Shown: positions 1-7,344, counted from the first letter of the stretch. The stretch is DNA of 12,053 nt from Bacteroidota bacterium (GCA_021796135.1 JAJYOQ010000085.1:1-12053); one strand, 5' to 3'. Program-made: numbers and translations. The notes: a model not told the origin generated them from the letters alone.

Positions 1-8
1 GGTTATTA

Positions 9-1658
9 TTAAAGATTAGTTTTAAGAGAAGCTTCAATTGCAAAACGATATTCTTCTGATGAATTACCCACATGAGCCAGCAATGCTTTTTCGCCTTTTG
101 ACCAATCTCCGCTTTCGATTAATGCTTTAGCACCTTTTGATACTCCTTCAAGAGTATCTATTAAGTTTTGAATAAAATCTATTTTATCTCTAACATTATT
201 TATGGCACTTTTTATTTCTAACTCTTTTGCCCTTAATTCATTTAATTTCTTTTCAAGATTTTCCTTTTCTTTTTGCTTTTCAAGATAAATCGTCTCTGCA
301 TCTGCTAATTTTTCTTCTGTTTCCTTTTTTTCCTGATTTAGATCTTCTATATAACCGACAGTTTTTGCAATATTACCTGTTAAAAATTGAATTTTTTCAT
401 TTAATTTACTTATCGATAAGTTTTTTGAATGCAAAGATCTTTTAATATTGGCTAAATCATTCTCATTGCCGGCAATTTCTTTGAACTTTTGAAGTAACAT
501 TTCTGCCTGAGACTTGAGAAAATTTCTTTTAGTTTCAAATTCTATTTTGAGGAGGCTTAATTTATCCTTTATTAAAGTACGTTCGTTTACTTTAGTTTCA
601 TTTTTCAGTAAGTAATCATTTAATGATTTATTCCCATCAATGATAATTTTTTCAGTTTCTATTAATTGCCGTTTCAGTTCTTCTAACTCATTTTGAAAAC
701 GATCTATATTTTTTTTAAGCGAATTTTCCCTTTCAGTAGAAACAGATATGTTACTTTGTGTATTGTATATTTTCTCCGTTTGAAAATTGAGAGCTGATCT
801 TTTGTCTTTAAGCTCGTCTTCAATGTCTGAAAGCTGTTGTTTTATAATTTTTATCTCATCATCTAATTTTGCAAGCTCGGAATCAAGATTAATTTTAGAT
901 TGAAAGCTAGTTTCTTTAGTTTGTCGTGCTTCATTTTTTTGTGTATTGAATAGAGCTAGTTCTCTTTCAGCCAATTCAATTTCGAGTTCTCGAAGAGTCG
1001 AAGAAACTTTATTATATTTATCTGCCTTTTTTGCTTGTCGTTCAAGAGAATTTACTTTTTTCTCAACTTCCGAGACTATATCATTAACTCTGGTTAAATC
1101 TGACTTTACATCGTCAAGTTTCTTTAATGCAAGACGGCGGCGCAATTTGTATTTATTTACACCGGCTGCTTCTTCAAACATAACCCGGCGTTCATCTGTT
1201 TTGTTATTTAAAATCGTTTCAACCATTTTTAATTCAATGACTGAATAAGCATTAGAACCTATTCCTGTGTCCATGAATAAATTGGTAATATCTTTTAAAC
1301 GGCAAATATTCTTATTAAGTAAATATTCGCTTTCTCCGGATCGGAAAATTCTTCTTGTAATTGTAACTTCCGAATATTCTGTGGGTAATATCCCTTTATT
1401 GTTTTGTATGGTAAGAGAGACTTCCGCCATGCCCATCGGTTTTTTATTTGAAGTCCCGTTAAATATGACATTTTCCATTTTATCGCTGCGAAGAGTCCCG
1501 CTGCGCTGCTCACCCAGGCACCAGCGTATTGCATCTACAATATTGGTTTTACCGCAGCCATTAGGCCCAACAATTGATGTAACACCTTGATTGAAATTGA
1601 CTACCGTCTTCTGTGCAAAAGATTTAAATCCTAATATTTCCAGCTTTCCTAAATACAA
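9..1658 (-). CDS. smc: Chromosome segregation ATPase SMC, N-terminal half only (frame closes in the hinge)
   Basis: SMC forms a dimeric ATP-driven DNA clamp (with ScpA/ScpB) that organises and segregates the chromosome. Seen here: Walker A GPNGCGKTN at residues 31-39, the head segment FMDTGIGSNAYSVIELKM near 128-145, FEEAAG near 151-156, a long charged coiled coil from about 165 to 500, and the start of the hinge (SKGAKALI, then AIEASLKTNL at the C-terminus). The start is TTG, giving the usual MYLxxLEIxGFKSF beginning, with AGGA 8 bases upstream. The family is normally about 1,170-1,200 aa. This frame stops at 549 aa with TAA TAA TAA, so the second half of the hinge, the returning coiled coil and the signature/Walker B head half are missing. 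Shifting +1 at CTT-TAA gives Leu-Asn-Asn-Asn, which fits a continuing hinge, so a frameshift or sequence error is likelier than a natural end. The Q-loop Gln is replaced by Leu143, which I recall as usual in Bacteroidota SMCs. Identity is near certain; intactness is doubtful. Confidence 0.95.
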   Translation of the reverse strand: MYLGKLEILGFKSFAQKTVVNFNQGVTSIVGPNGCGKTNIVDAIRWCLGEQRSGTLRSDKMENVIFNGTSNKKPMGMAEVSLTIQNNKGILPTEYSEVTITRRIFRSGESEYLLNKNICRLKDITNLFMDTGIGSNAYSVIELKMVETILNNKTDERRVMFEEAAGVNKYKLRRRLALKKLDDVKSDLTRVNDIVSEVEKKVNSLERQAKKADKYNKVSSTLRELEIELAERELALFNTQKNEARQTKETSFQSKINLDSELAKLDDEIKIIKQQLSDIEDELKDKRSALNFQTEKIYNTQSNISVSTERENSLKKNIDRFQNELEELKRQLIETEKIIIDGNKSLNDYLLKNETKVNERTLIKDKLSLLKIEFETKRNFLKSQAEMLLQKFKEIAGNENDLANIKRSLHSKNLSISKLNEKIQFLTGNIAKTVGYIEDLNQEKKETEEKLADAETIYLEKQKEKENLEKKLNELRAKELEIKSAINNVRDKIDFIQNLIDTLEGVSKGAKALIESGDWSKGEKALLAHVGNSSEEYRFAIEASLKTNL

Positions 1659-1678
1659 ATATTTTATCCTAAAATATT
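1658..1678 (-). promoter_or_regulatory. Hairpin presenting the smc ribosome binding site
   Basis: Two perfect 9-base arms (AATATTTTA and TAAAATATT) flank a 3-base loop. Read on the minus strand the loop is GGA, the core of the smc Shine-Dalgarno sequence AGGA. The stop codon TAA of the upstream gene begins the second arm, and that arm ends on the first base of the smc TTG start. Ribosomes ending the upstream gene would melt it, so translational coupling is a reasonable inference. All pairs are A-U, so stability is modest. Confidence 0.5.
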
Positions 1679-4255
1679 AAATTGTCTGAAAGTGAGTTGA
1701 ATATAATTTATTGCCGAATTTCTTATTTGGAAATAGAGTAATATGCTGCCAAATAAAAGAGCTAAAATAAGCAGACTATAAAAGTAAACACTAGCAGCAT
1801 TTACATCAAATATAACATAGATGCCTTTCATTAATCGATAAAAGATCCAAAGCGCAAAAGATAAGAGTAAAATATAAAACCAAATATTTGCTATTTCTGC
1901 ATTAAGTATTCGAAACAAAACTATTCCAACGGGAATTAAAAGCACAACCGGAAGAAATGACCAAATTACTGTAAAGTATGCACTTGATAAAAATACTCTG
2001 TTCCTTACAAAAAAAGAAGCAAGTTTTACTATCATTGTAATAACAATAAGCAATAATAAGGATATTATTGATAGCCAAATGGTCGATTGAACCGGATGCC
2101 ATGCAAAATAGCTCACTGTTTTGATTATCTTATTGCTTCCGAATGATAAAAGAATTTTTTCAAGAATAATACTCTCACGGAAATAAAATAATAAATTACT
2201 GCAAATTAGAGCAATAACTATAGCGACAATTATTCCTAAAAAAGTCGTTTGCGGTCCCGACATTATTCTCATATCTCTTACATCAGCAAAAAAATTATAT
2301 GGACGCAATAAAGCACGGGATGAGTCTTCCCTAAATTTCCTGCCGGAGTTCACTAAAATTCCTAATGCAATTGCAAGGAATAATCCCAAGAGGATAAAAA
2401 TCATTGGCGAGCGGTCCTTTTCATTTCCTATGGGAATAGTAACCTTATCCGCATTATGAAATATAGAATAAATGACTTTGTATCCAAGTCTATCTGTACT
2501 TCGATCTTCTGCACAAATGCCCATTTGATATAAGTTGTCTTTACTATATCCTGCGCTTAGAGATGCATAATCACCGTTATAATCAAACATTGAAGAAATA
2601 AAATAACCTGAAAGCGGATTGTTAGCTGAATAATCTAAGAAATCTTGAAAATACTTAGCTTGTGCTTCAAATGAATATTTATTTACATAACCGTCTGTAT
2701 TTCCAGAATTAACGAGATAAATTATTTCGCTTATAAAAATTTTGCCGATGCCGAAGTTTTTTTGAGCATCCATTACTGAATTATCAACTTTGTTTATTGG
2801 AGCGTTTAAAAACTCCAGTCCATACAAATCTAAATTATCGACAGGCAGGATATTACTGCCTGTATATGAAGCATATGTCAGTAAATTACTTTCTTTTTTT
2901 ACTATTTGGGCAAGCTTACTAATAAATGCATTTGATGACTCGGATTGAGGTAAATAAGAACTGCCTAATCCAACGGCAGCCAAGGCAGGATATTTTCTAT
3001 ACGCAGAAAGAAAATTCACCAAATAATTCTCGGCGCCTGATTCATATTTTTTTTCATTAGATATACTGCCCGGCACTCCATTGATAGGGATTTCTACAAA
3101 TGCCAGCAAGCCATATTTTTCACATAAATCTAAGTAGTATGGATGAGGTACCTCTTTTTCAAAACGCACTGCATTAAATCCAAGGTCTTTAATCATTTTG
3201 ACATCCCGCTCCATTTGAGAATAACTAGCTAGATTCCCATAATCAGAATTGGACGGGATGTAAGAAACCCCATTTAGTGAAAATTGACTTCCGTTTAAAG
3301 TAAGTGATTCTTTTCCGGCTGATAAAGAATAAAATGCAATGGGACGAATTTGACGGTCTATTAAACTTGAACCTTGCCATAATTCTATATATGCTGTATA
3401 GGATGATGGATTTGATGGTGACCATAAACTCGGGGAGCTTACATCAAAGCTCTCATTTATGTTTTTATCCTTATTTAAATTTAATTGAAAATTAAAATCA
3501 GGTGCATTTTCATTTCCTGACCCATTTAAAGAAATTAATCTCACTTTAAGAGAAAAATCTGAGTTATTCAGTAAAGAATCTTTATTAAAGTCTCTATTTT
3601 CTATTCTAGCAAAAACATTAATTCTTGCTTTACTATTTGCAGGATTATAATTGTATGAAATACCTAAGCTATTTATTGATATGACAGGTGATTCGACAAT
3701 AAATACATCTCTTAATATTCCTCCGAAATTATGCGGGAAAAGGAAACGCTGTTTGGACGGAATTGTGTTTTCTGAATCAAGATTATATTTAAGTTTTACA
3801 GTTAATAAATTATTTTTCCCCGGAATAAGAATATCCTTAGGAAGATTTACATTAAATGGAAATTCACCACCTGTTTGTCGATAAATTATTACTCCATTTA
3901 CTATGATATCTGCAGAATAATTGAGTCCCAAAAAAGATATTTTTAAACGATGCCTATTTATTTGATCGGCTGAAAGGAAAAAATGTTTTTCAAAAGTGAG
4001 GTCTCCTTTACCCTGAAACACTGAAGGCACATTAACTTCTACAGCTTCATCTTCTTTCTTGTTAGAAGGAAAAACTTTCCATTTGCCGTCTAATGATATA
4101 ATCTTACGTGTTTGGGTTGATCCAAAAAACGTAGAATCGGATACATTATATTCATATTGAGGCAATTCTTTGAAAATAACTTGTCCAATTGTTGGATTTG
4201 AGAAAATATATAGAATGGTAAATAAAGCAAGAAAATAAATTTTGGAAGTGCCCAT
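1664..4255 (-). CDS. Exported glycoside hydrolase family 2-like protein with C-terminal membrane domain, probably catalytically inactive
   Basis: An 863-residue protein. Seen in order: signal peptide (about 1-25, KIYFLALFTILYIFS core); a GH2-type sugar-binding jelly roll (about 50-190, with SADIIVNG and FGGILRDVF); an Ig-like beta domain (about 190-305); a GH2-type TIM barrel (about 310-595, with LNGVSYIPS, GFNAVRF and YLDLCEKYGLLAFVEIP); then about six hydrophobic helices (618-863). GH2 enzymes use Glu in an Asn-Glu pair as acid/base and a second Glu as nucleophile. Here the LGNE motif reads LGSS (Ser432-Ser433), while a candidate nucleophile Glu510 (FISEII) remains at the expected distance. 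The conserved substrate-site histidines (RGVxxH, SHYP) are also absent. It therefore probably binds rather than cleaves glycans, with the fold outside the membrane. The last five helices faintly recall Yip1-type domains; that is tentative. The ATG at 4255 is preferred to an in-frame TTG at 4318, which falls in the likely -35 box and would precede the signal peptide. The stop is 5 bases before smc. Confidence 0.85.
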   Translation of the reverse strand: MGTSKIYFLALFTILYIFSNPTIGQVIFKELPQYEYNVSDSTFFGSTQTRKIISLDGKWKVFPSNKKEDEAVEVNVPSVFQGKGDLTFEKHFFLSADQINRHRLKISFLGLNYSADIIVNGVIIYRQTGGEFPFNVNLPKDILIPGKNNLLTVKLKYNLDSENTIPSKQRFLFPHNFGGILRDVFIVESPVISINSLGISYNYNPANSKARINVFARIENRDFNKDSLLNNSDFSLKVRLISLNGSGNENAPDFNFQLNLNKDKNINESFDVSSPSLWSPSNPSSYTAYIELWQGSSLIDRQIRPIAFYSLSAGKESLTLNGSQFSLNGVSYIPSNSDYGNLASYSQMERDVKMIKDLGFNAVRFEKEVPHPYYLDLCEKYGLLAFVEIPINGVPGSISNEKKYESGAENYLVNFLSAYRKYPALAAVGLGSSYLPQSESSNAFISKLAQIVKKESNLLTYASYTGSNILPVDNLDLYGLEFLNAPINKVDNSVMDAQKNFGIGKIFISEIIYLVNSGNTDGYVNKYSFEAQAKYFQDFLDYSANNPLSGYFISSMFDYNGDYASLSAGYSKDNLYQMGICAEDRSTDRLGYKVIYSIFHNADKVTIPIGNEKDRSPMIFILLGLFLAIALGILVNSGRKFREDSSRALLRPYNFFADVRDMRIMSGPQTTFLGIIVAIVIALICSNLLFYFRESIILEKILLSFGSNKIIKTVSYFAWHPVQSTIWLSIISLLLLIVITMIVKLASFFVRNRVFLSSAYFTVIWSFLPVVLLIPVGIVLFRILNAEIANIWFYILLLSFALWIFYRLMKGIYVIFDVNAASVYFYSLLILALLFGSILLYFQIRNSAINYIQLTFRQFNILG

Positions 4256-4289
4256 CCGTAAAATCGTCCTAAAATTAAAAAAGTCTGTA

Positions 4290-4318
4290 AATATAATAAA
4301 TAATAGAGGCGAAATCAA
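4290..4318 (-). promoter_or_regulatory. Sigma70-like promoter for the GH2-like/smc operon
   Basis: On the minus strand TTGATT (4318-4313), a 17-base spacer and TATATT (4295-4290) lie between the terminator-like hairpin after tpiA and the ATG at 4255. Matches to TTGACA/TATAAT are 4/6 and 5/6. A transcript would begin near 4283 and carry AGGA about 11 bases before the ATG. This supports a separate transcript for the GH2-like gene and smc. AT-rich DNA makes chance matches common. Confidence 0.45.
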
Positions 4319-4328
4319 CGAAAATATT

Positions 4329-4363
4329 AGGGCAGCAAGGTGATTTTTTTGCCTTGCTGCCCT
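4329..4363 (-). terminator. Hairpin terminator downstream of tpiA
   Basis: Perfect 12-base arms AGGGCAGCAAGG (4329-4340) and CCTTGCTGCCCT (4352-4363) surround an 11-base loop. It is by far the most GC-rich stem in the window. On the minus strand it begins 25 bases after the tpiA stop codon and is followed by AATATTTT, a U-rich but interrupted tail. On the plus strand nothing T-rich follows and there is no gene to terminate. Intrinsic termination of tpiA is the simplest reading. Confidence 0.7.
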
Positions 4364-4388
4364 ACATAATTGATTGTAAAATAATGAG

Positions 4389-5144
4389 TTAAGATGCTTT
4401 AATTATTGCGATAAAAGATTCAGCTTTTAGACATGCACCGCCAACTAATGCACCGTCAATATCTTCCTGTGATAGCAATTCCTTGGCGTTATCAGGTTTT
4501 ACGCTTCCGCCATATTGAATGATTAGTCTATCAGCTGAAGATTTAGAGTATAGACTTGAAATTATGCCTCTAATAAAATTATGTACATCTTGTGCTTGAG
4601 CTGGAGATGCGGTTTTTCCTGTACCAATTGCCCAAACTGGTTCGTATGCTAAAATTATATTTTCTAGGCTTTTTTCGTTAATATCTTTTAGCCCATTGAC
4701 AACTTGTTTTTTGATTATTTCCTTAGTTACTCCGGATTCTTTTTCTTCAAGTGTTTCTCCGACACAAAAAATTGGCTTTAAGTTGCTGCTTAGTGCTTTT
4801 TTAATTTTTTTGTTTATAATTTCATCGTTTTCAGCAAAAATTGTTCGTCTCTCTGAATGTCCAATTATAACAAAATCACATCCTGCACCCAAAATCATAG
4901 ATGCTGAAATTTCTCCTGTAAAAGCTCCATTTTCTTCAAAATAGAGGTTTTGTGCCCCAACTTTAATATTACTGGACTTAGTCATAGATGATGCTAAACT
5001 TAGCGATGTAAAAGGAGGACAAATAATTACATCACAGTTTAATTTTTCATCTTTTAATCCATTAACAAGCTTTGAAATTAAATCTTCTGTTTCTGAAAGA
5101 TTATAATTCATTTTCCAATTTCCGGCAATAATATTCCTACGCAT
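4389..5144 (-). CDS. tpiA: Triosephosphate isomerase
   Basis: Interconverts dihydroxyacetone phosphate and glyceraldehyde 3-phosphate in glycolysis and gluconeogenesis; cytoplasmic TIM barrel, normally a dimer. At 251 aa it has the standard family length. All active-site elements are visible: Asn9 and Lys11 in GNWKMN, His96 in GHSERR, Glu168 in AYEPVWAIGTG (the general base with its mobile loop), and phosphate-gripping GGSVKP and GGACL near the C-terminus. The ATG at 5144 is chosen over an in-frame ATG at 5186 because GAGG lies 5 bases upstream and the protein then begins directly at the conserved first strand. It is transcribed away from the transporter gene at 5339 and ends before a strong hairpin, so it is probably monocistronic. 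No anomalies seen. Confidence 0.98.
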   Translation of the reverse strand: MRRNIIAGNWKMNYNLSETEDLISKLVNGLKDEKLNCDVIICPPFTSLSLASSMTKSSNIKVGAQNLYFEENGAFTGEISASMILGAGCDFVIIGHSERRTIFAENDEIINKKIKKALSSNLKPIFCVGETLEEKESGVTKEIIKKQVVNGLKDINEKSLENIILAYEPVWAIGTGKTASPAQAQDVHNFIRGIISSLYSKSSADRLIIQYGGSVKPDNAKELLSQEDIDGALVGGACLKAESFIAIIKAS

Positions 5145-5148
5145 AGTT

Positions 5149-5153
5149 TCCTC
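5149..5153 (-). promoter_or_regulatory. Shine-Dalgarno site fixing the tpiA start
   Basis: GAGGA on the minus strand sits 4-5 bases before the ATG at 5144. The upstream in-frame ATG at 5186 would add 14 residues that do not match the family. Confidence 0.7.
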
Positions 5154-5278
5154 AACCTTTAGATTAATAAATTTTCTAATTAACATTTTAAATTACTAAA
5201 GATCAATTTATACAACAATAATTAAATTGTAATAGCAATCCTTTCAATTGCTTTTATGAGATCCGGGAATTATAAAGT

Positions 5279-5305
5279 TTGAATTTGAATCAGTATGTTT
5301 ATAAT
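5279..5305 (+). promoter_or_regulatory. Possible promoter for the MFS transporter gene, in the divergent tpiA/transporter gap
   Basis: The 194-base gap 5145-5338 separates divergent genes and must hold both promoters. On the plus strand TTGAAT (5279-5284) and a perfect TATAAT (5300-5305) are present with a short 15-base spacer; a second TTGAAT (5285) is also 15 bases from TATAAA (5306). A 6-base inverted repeat, AGCAAT/ATTGCT (5234-5239 and 5247-5252), lies upstream. I could not find a convincing tpiA promoter on the minus strand. The gap is very AT-rich, so these are weak calls. Confidence 0.3.
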
Positions 5306-5338
5306 TATAAATTAAAAATATGGTTGTAAAAAAAATTT

Positions 5339-6502
5339 ATGAAATTCAATAAAATCCCGCGACAAGTCATAATCTTAGGACTAGTTAGTTTATTTACCGA
5401 CATAGCTAGCGAAATGCTTTACCCAATTACTCCCATATTTTTGACTTCAATTTTAGGCGCATCAATGTTGACGGTTGGAATAATAGAGGGTTTAGCTGAA
5501 TTTATATCAGGATTTTTAAAAGGATATTTTGGCAGATTATCAGATAAATTAAAAAAGAGATCCATATTTGTTAAAGGCGGTTATACTCTGTCGGCTATTT
5601 CAAAACCATTGCCTGGAATTTTCCCATTTGTACCGACAGTTTTATTTTCAAGGGTGACAGATCGAATTGGAAAAGGAATGAGGACATCTCCAAGAGATAC
5701 TCTTCTAGCTGCAAATGCAAACGGAAATACAGGGGCAATATTCGGATTTCATAGGGGCATGGATACTCTGGGCGCAGCTATCGGTCCAATTTTAGCATTA
5801 TTGCTGCTTCATTTTTATCCAAATAATTACAGACTTATTTTTATTATCGCGTTTTTCCCTTCAATATTAGCAGTCGGTTTTACTGCTTTTGTAAAAGATA
5901 AGATAGTTGAAAAAAAACTTACTCCTAAGATGAACTATCTCACTTTCTGGAAATCTTCTTCCTCAAAATATAAGCAATTGATTTTTTTGGTAGTACTTTT
6001 CTCCATAGTTAACAGTAGTGATGTATTTCTTATTCTTAAGTCAAAGAATATATCTCATTCAAACATTCTGGCAATTTCGGGATATATTTTTTATAATTTA
6101 ATATATGCTATTTCGTCATATCCTATTGGGAAGTTATCTGATAAACTTGGCAAAGGAAGAGTATTTACTTTTGGAATTTTTATATTTTCAATTGTATACT
6201 TTGGATTTGCGGTTTTACAAAATTTAAGTTTTATATGGGTTCTATTTATGTTTTATGGAATATATGCTGCTTCTACTGAAGGAGTTACCAAGGCTTGGGT
6301 TTCTGATCTGATACCTGATGAAAATCGCGGGACAGCAATAGGACTATTAACTATGCTAAGCAGTTTTGCCGTAATGATTGGTTCTTTTCTTACCGGAATT
6401 CTTTGGGATTCATTTGGTTCAATTGTCCCATTTTTATTTTCGTCCATCATTTCTTTTTTAGTTGCCGTTTCATTTATTCTTATAAAATTAAATAAAAAGT
6501 AA
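5339..6502 (+). CDS. Major facilitator superfamily transporter, substrate unknown
   Basis: A 387-residue inner-membrane transporter, essentially all hydrophobic helices; about 12 can be drawn, the usual MFS number. The N-terminus LVSLFTDIASEMLYPITPIFL and the cytoplasmic loop GRLSDKLKKR (about 65-74) are typical. The second is MFS motif A after helix 2, and it is echoed by GKLSDKLGKGRV (about 264-275) after helix 8, as expected from the family's internal duplication. The segment RIGKGMRTSPRDTL (helix 4-5 loop region) belongs to a subgroup of uncharacterised 'TDIASEMLYP' transporters often labelled drug or metabolite efflux; the substrate cannot be read from sequence. The ATG at 5339 has no good Shine-Dalgarno sequence, only an A-rich leader, but the protein begins normally there. 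It stands alone between tpiA and queC, with an identifiable gap on both sides. Confidence 0.9.
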   Translation: MKFNKIPRQVIILGLVSLFTDIASEMLYPITPIFLTSILGASMLTVGIIEGLAEFISGFLKGYFGRLSDKLKKRSIFVKGGYTLSAISKPLPGIFPFVPTVLFSRVTDRIGKGMRTSPRDTLLAANANGNTGAIFGFHRGMDTLGAAIGPILALLLLHFYPNNYRLIFIIAFFPSILAVGFTAFVKDKIVEKKLTPKMNYLTFWKSSSSKYKQLIFLVVLFSIVNSSDVFLILKSKNISHSNILAISGYIFYNLIYAISSYPIGKLSDKLGKGRVFTFGIFIFSIVYFGFAVLQNLSFIWVLFMFYGIYAASTEGVTKAWVSDLIPDENRGTAIGLLTMLSSFAVMIGSFLTGILWDSFGSIVPFLFSSIISFLVAVSFILIKLNKK

Positions 6503-6648
6503 CACAATTCTTGACGCTAAGCACTTAATCCTTATTTGTAATCGGATGATAGTCCTTAGAATATTCTTTTATTATAATGAAATAGATTTCCACATTTCAT
6601 TAGACTTCCTATTTTATTATTTTTAATTATAAAACCTTAATTATTTTG
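6503..6648 (+). other. queC leader region: palindrome and inverted repeat, no recognised riboswitch
   Basis: This gap holds a perfect 10-base palindrome AGAATATTCT (6558-6567), a TATAAT (6573-6578) and a 9-base inverted repeat TAATGAAAT/ATTTCATTA (6575-6583 and 6594-6602) with a 10-base loop. A TTGACG (6511-6516) has no -10 box at a normal distance. I looked for the short C-rich/A-rich preQ1-I aptamer that often precedes queuosine genes and did not see it. The repeat is followed by a T-rich run and could instead be a weak terminator for the transporter gene. Confidence 0.35.
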
Positions 6649-7344
6649 ATGAATATGATAAAAAAAGATCTTGCCGTTGTTGCCGTTAGCGGCGGCATGG
6701 ATAGTTGTGTCACTGCAGCAATAGCAAAAAAAAGCTTTGATCTTGCCTTCGCTCATATAAATTATGGACAGCGAACTGAAAAAAGAGAGCTTAAGGCATT
6801 TAACGATATAGCTGATTTTTATAATATTAATCAAAGATTAATTATTGATCTTACCCACCTTTCTAAAATAGGTGGTTCTTCCTTAACAGATAAGAAAATT
6901 GAAGTTTCAAAAGCAGATTTATTAAATAAAGAAATTCCCTCATCCTATGTTCCGTTTAGGAATGCTAATATACTTTCTGCTTGCACTAGCTGGGCTGAAG
7001 AATTGAAGGCTAAATATATATTCATGGGTGCTGTTTATGAAGATTCATCCGGTTACCCTGATTGCCGCCCATCTTTTTTCAAAGCTTTCGAAAAGATGAT
7101 AGATGAAGGGACAAAGCCTTCGACAAAAATTAAAATAGAAACCCCCATCATTAACTTTTCTAAGGCAGAAATTGTTAAAAAAGGAATTGAACTAGGGGCA
7201 CCTTTAAATCTCACTTGGTCATGTTATAAAAACGAGGATGAAGCTTGCGGAGTTTGTGATAGCTGCGCATTAAGGCTTCGAGGATTTCAGATTGCCGGAA
7301 TTGAAGACCCTATTAAATATTTAATAAGACCTGCTTATATTTAA
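6649..7344 (+). CDS. queC: 7-cyano-7-deazaguanine (preQ0) synthase
   Basis: Converts 7-carboxy-7-deazaguanine to preQ0 with ATP and ammonia, the last step of preQ0 formation on the way to queuosine-modified tRNA; cytoplasmic. At 231 aa it has family length. Visible are the PP-loop ATP motif SGGMDS (residues 14-19), AHINYGQRTEKRE just after it, and VPFRNANILSACTSWAEEL in the centre. The four zinc-binding cysteines Cys192, Cys200, Cys203 and Cys206 lie in WSCYKNEDEACGVCDSC. The start is uncertain among TTG 6646, ATG 6649 and ATG 6655, because no clear Shine-Dalgarno sequence precedes any of them; ATG 6649 is chosen. queF follows after 57 bases, so two sequential pathway enzymes are paired. queD and queE are not in the window. 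Confidence 0.97.
   Translation: MNMIKKDLAVVAVSGGMDSCVTAAIAKKSFDLAFAHINYGQRTEKRELKAFNDIADFYNINQRLIIDLTHLSKIGGSSLTDKKIEVSKADLLNKEIPSSYVPFRNANILSACTSWAEELKAKYIFMGAVYEDSSGYPDCRPSFFKAFEKMIDEGTKPSTKIKIETPIINFSKAEIVKKGIELGAPLNLTWSCYKNEDEACGVCDSCALRLRGFQIAGIEDPIKYLIRPAYI

Noticed and set aside
946..1590. Plus-strand open frames of 100 and 107 codons opposite smc
   Set aside because: They lie antisense to the conserved SMC head and coiled coil, have no family resemblance, and are explained as shadows of the real gene.
3243..3884. Short open frames on both strands within the GH2-like gene
   Set aside because: They are overlapped completely by a well-supported coding frame, with no ribosome sites or recognisable motifs.
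4256..4318. A 21-residue N-terminal extension of the GH2-like protein from TTG 4318
   Set aside because: It would put residues before a clean signal peptide, begins in the likely -35 box, and has no ribosome binding site; ATG 4255 is better.
5234..5252. AGCAAT/ATTGCT inverted repeat as an operator or terminator
   Set aside because: It has only 6 base pairs in AT-rich intergenic DNA, with no supporting context.
5145..5280. A promoter for tpiA on the minus strand
   Set aside because: TTGAAA and TATAAA-like strings occur, but none pair at 16-18 bases; I could not choose one.
6511..6542. TTGACG ... TGTAAT as a queC promoter
   Set aside because: The boxes are good individually, but the spacer is 20 bases, outside the normal range, so not called.
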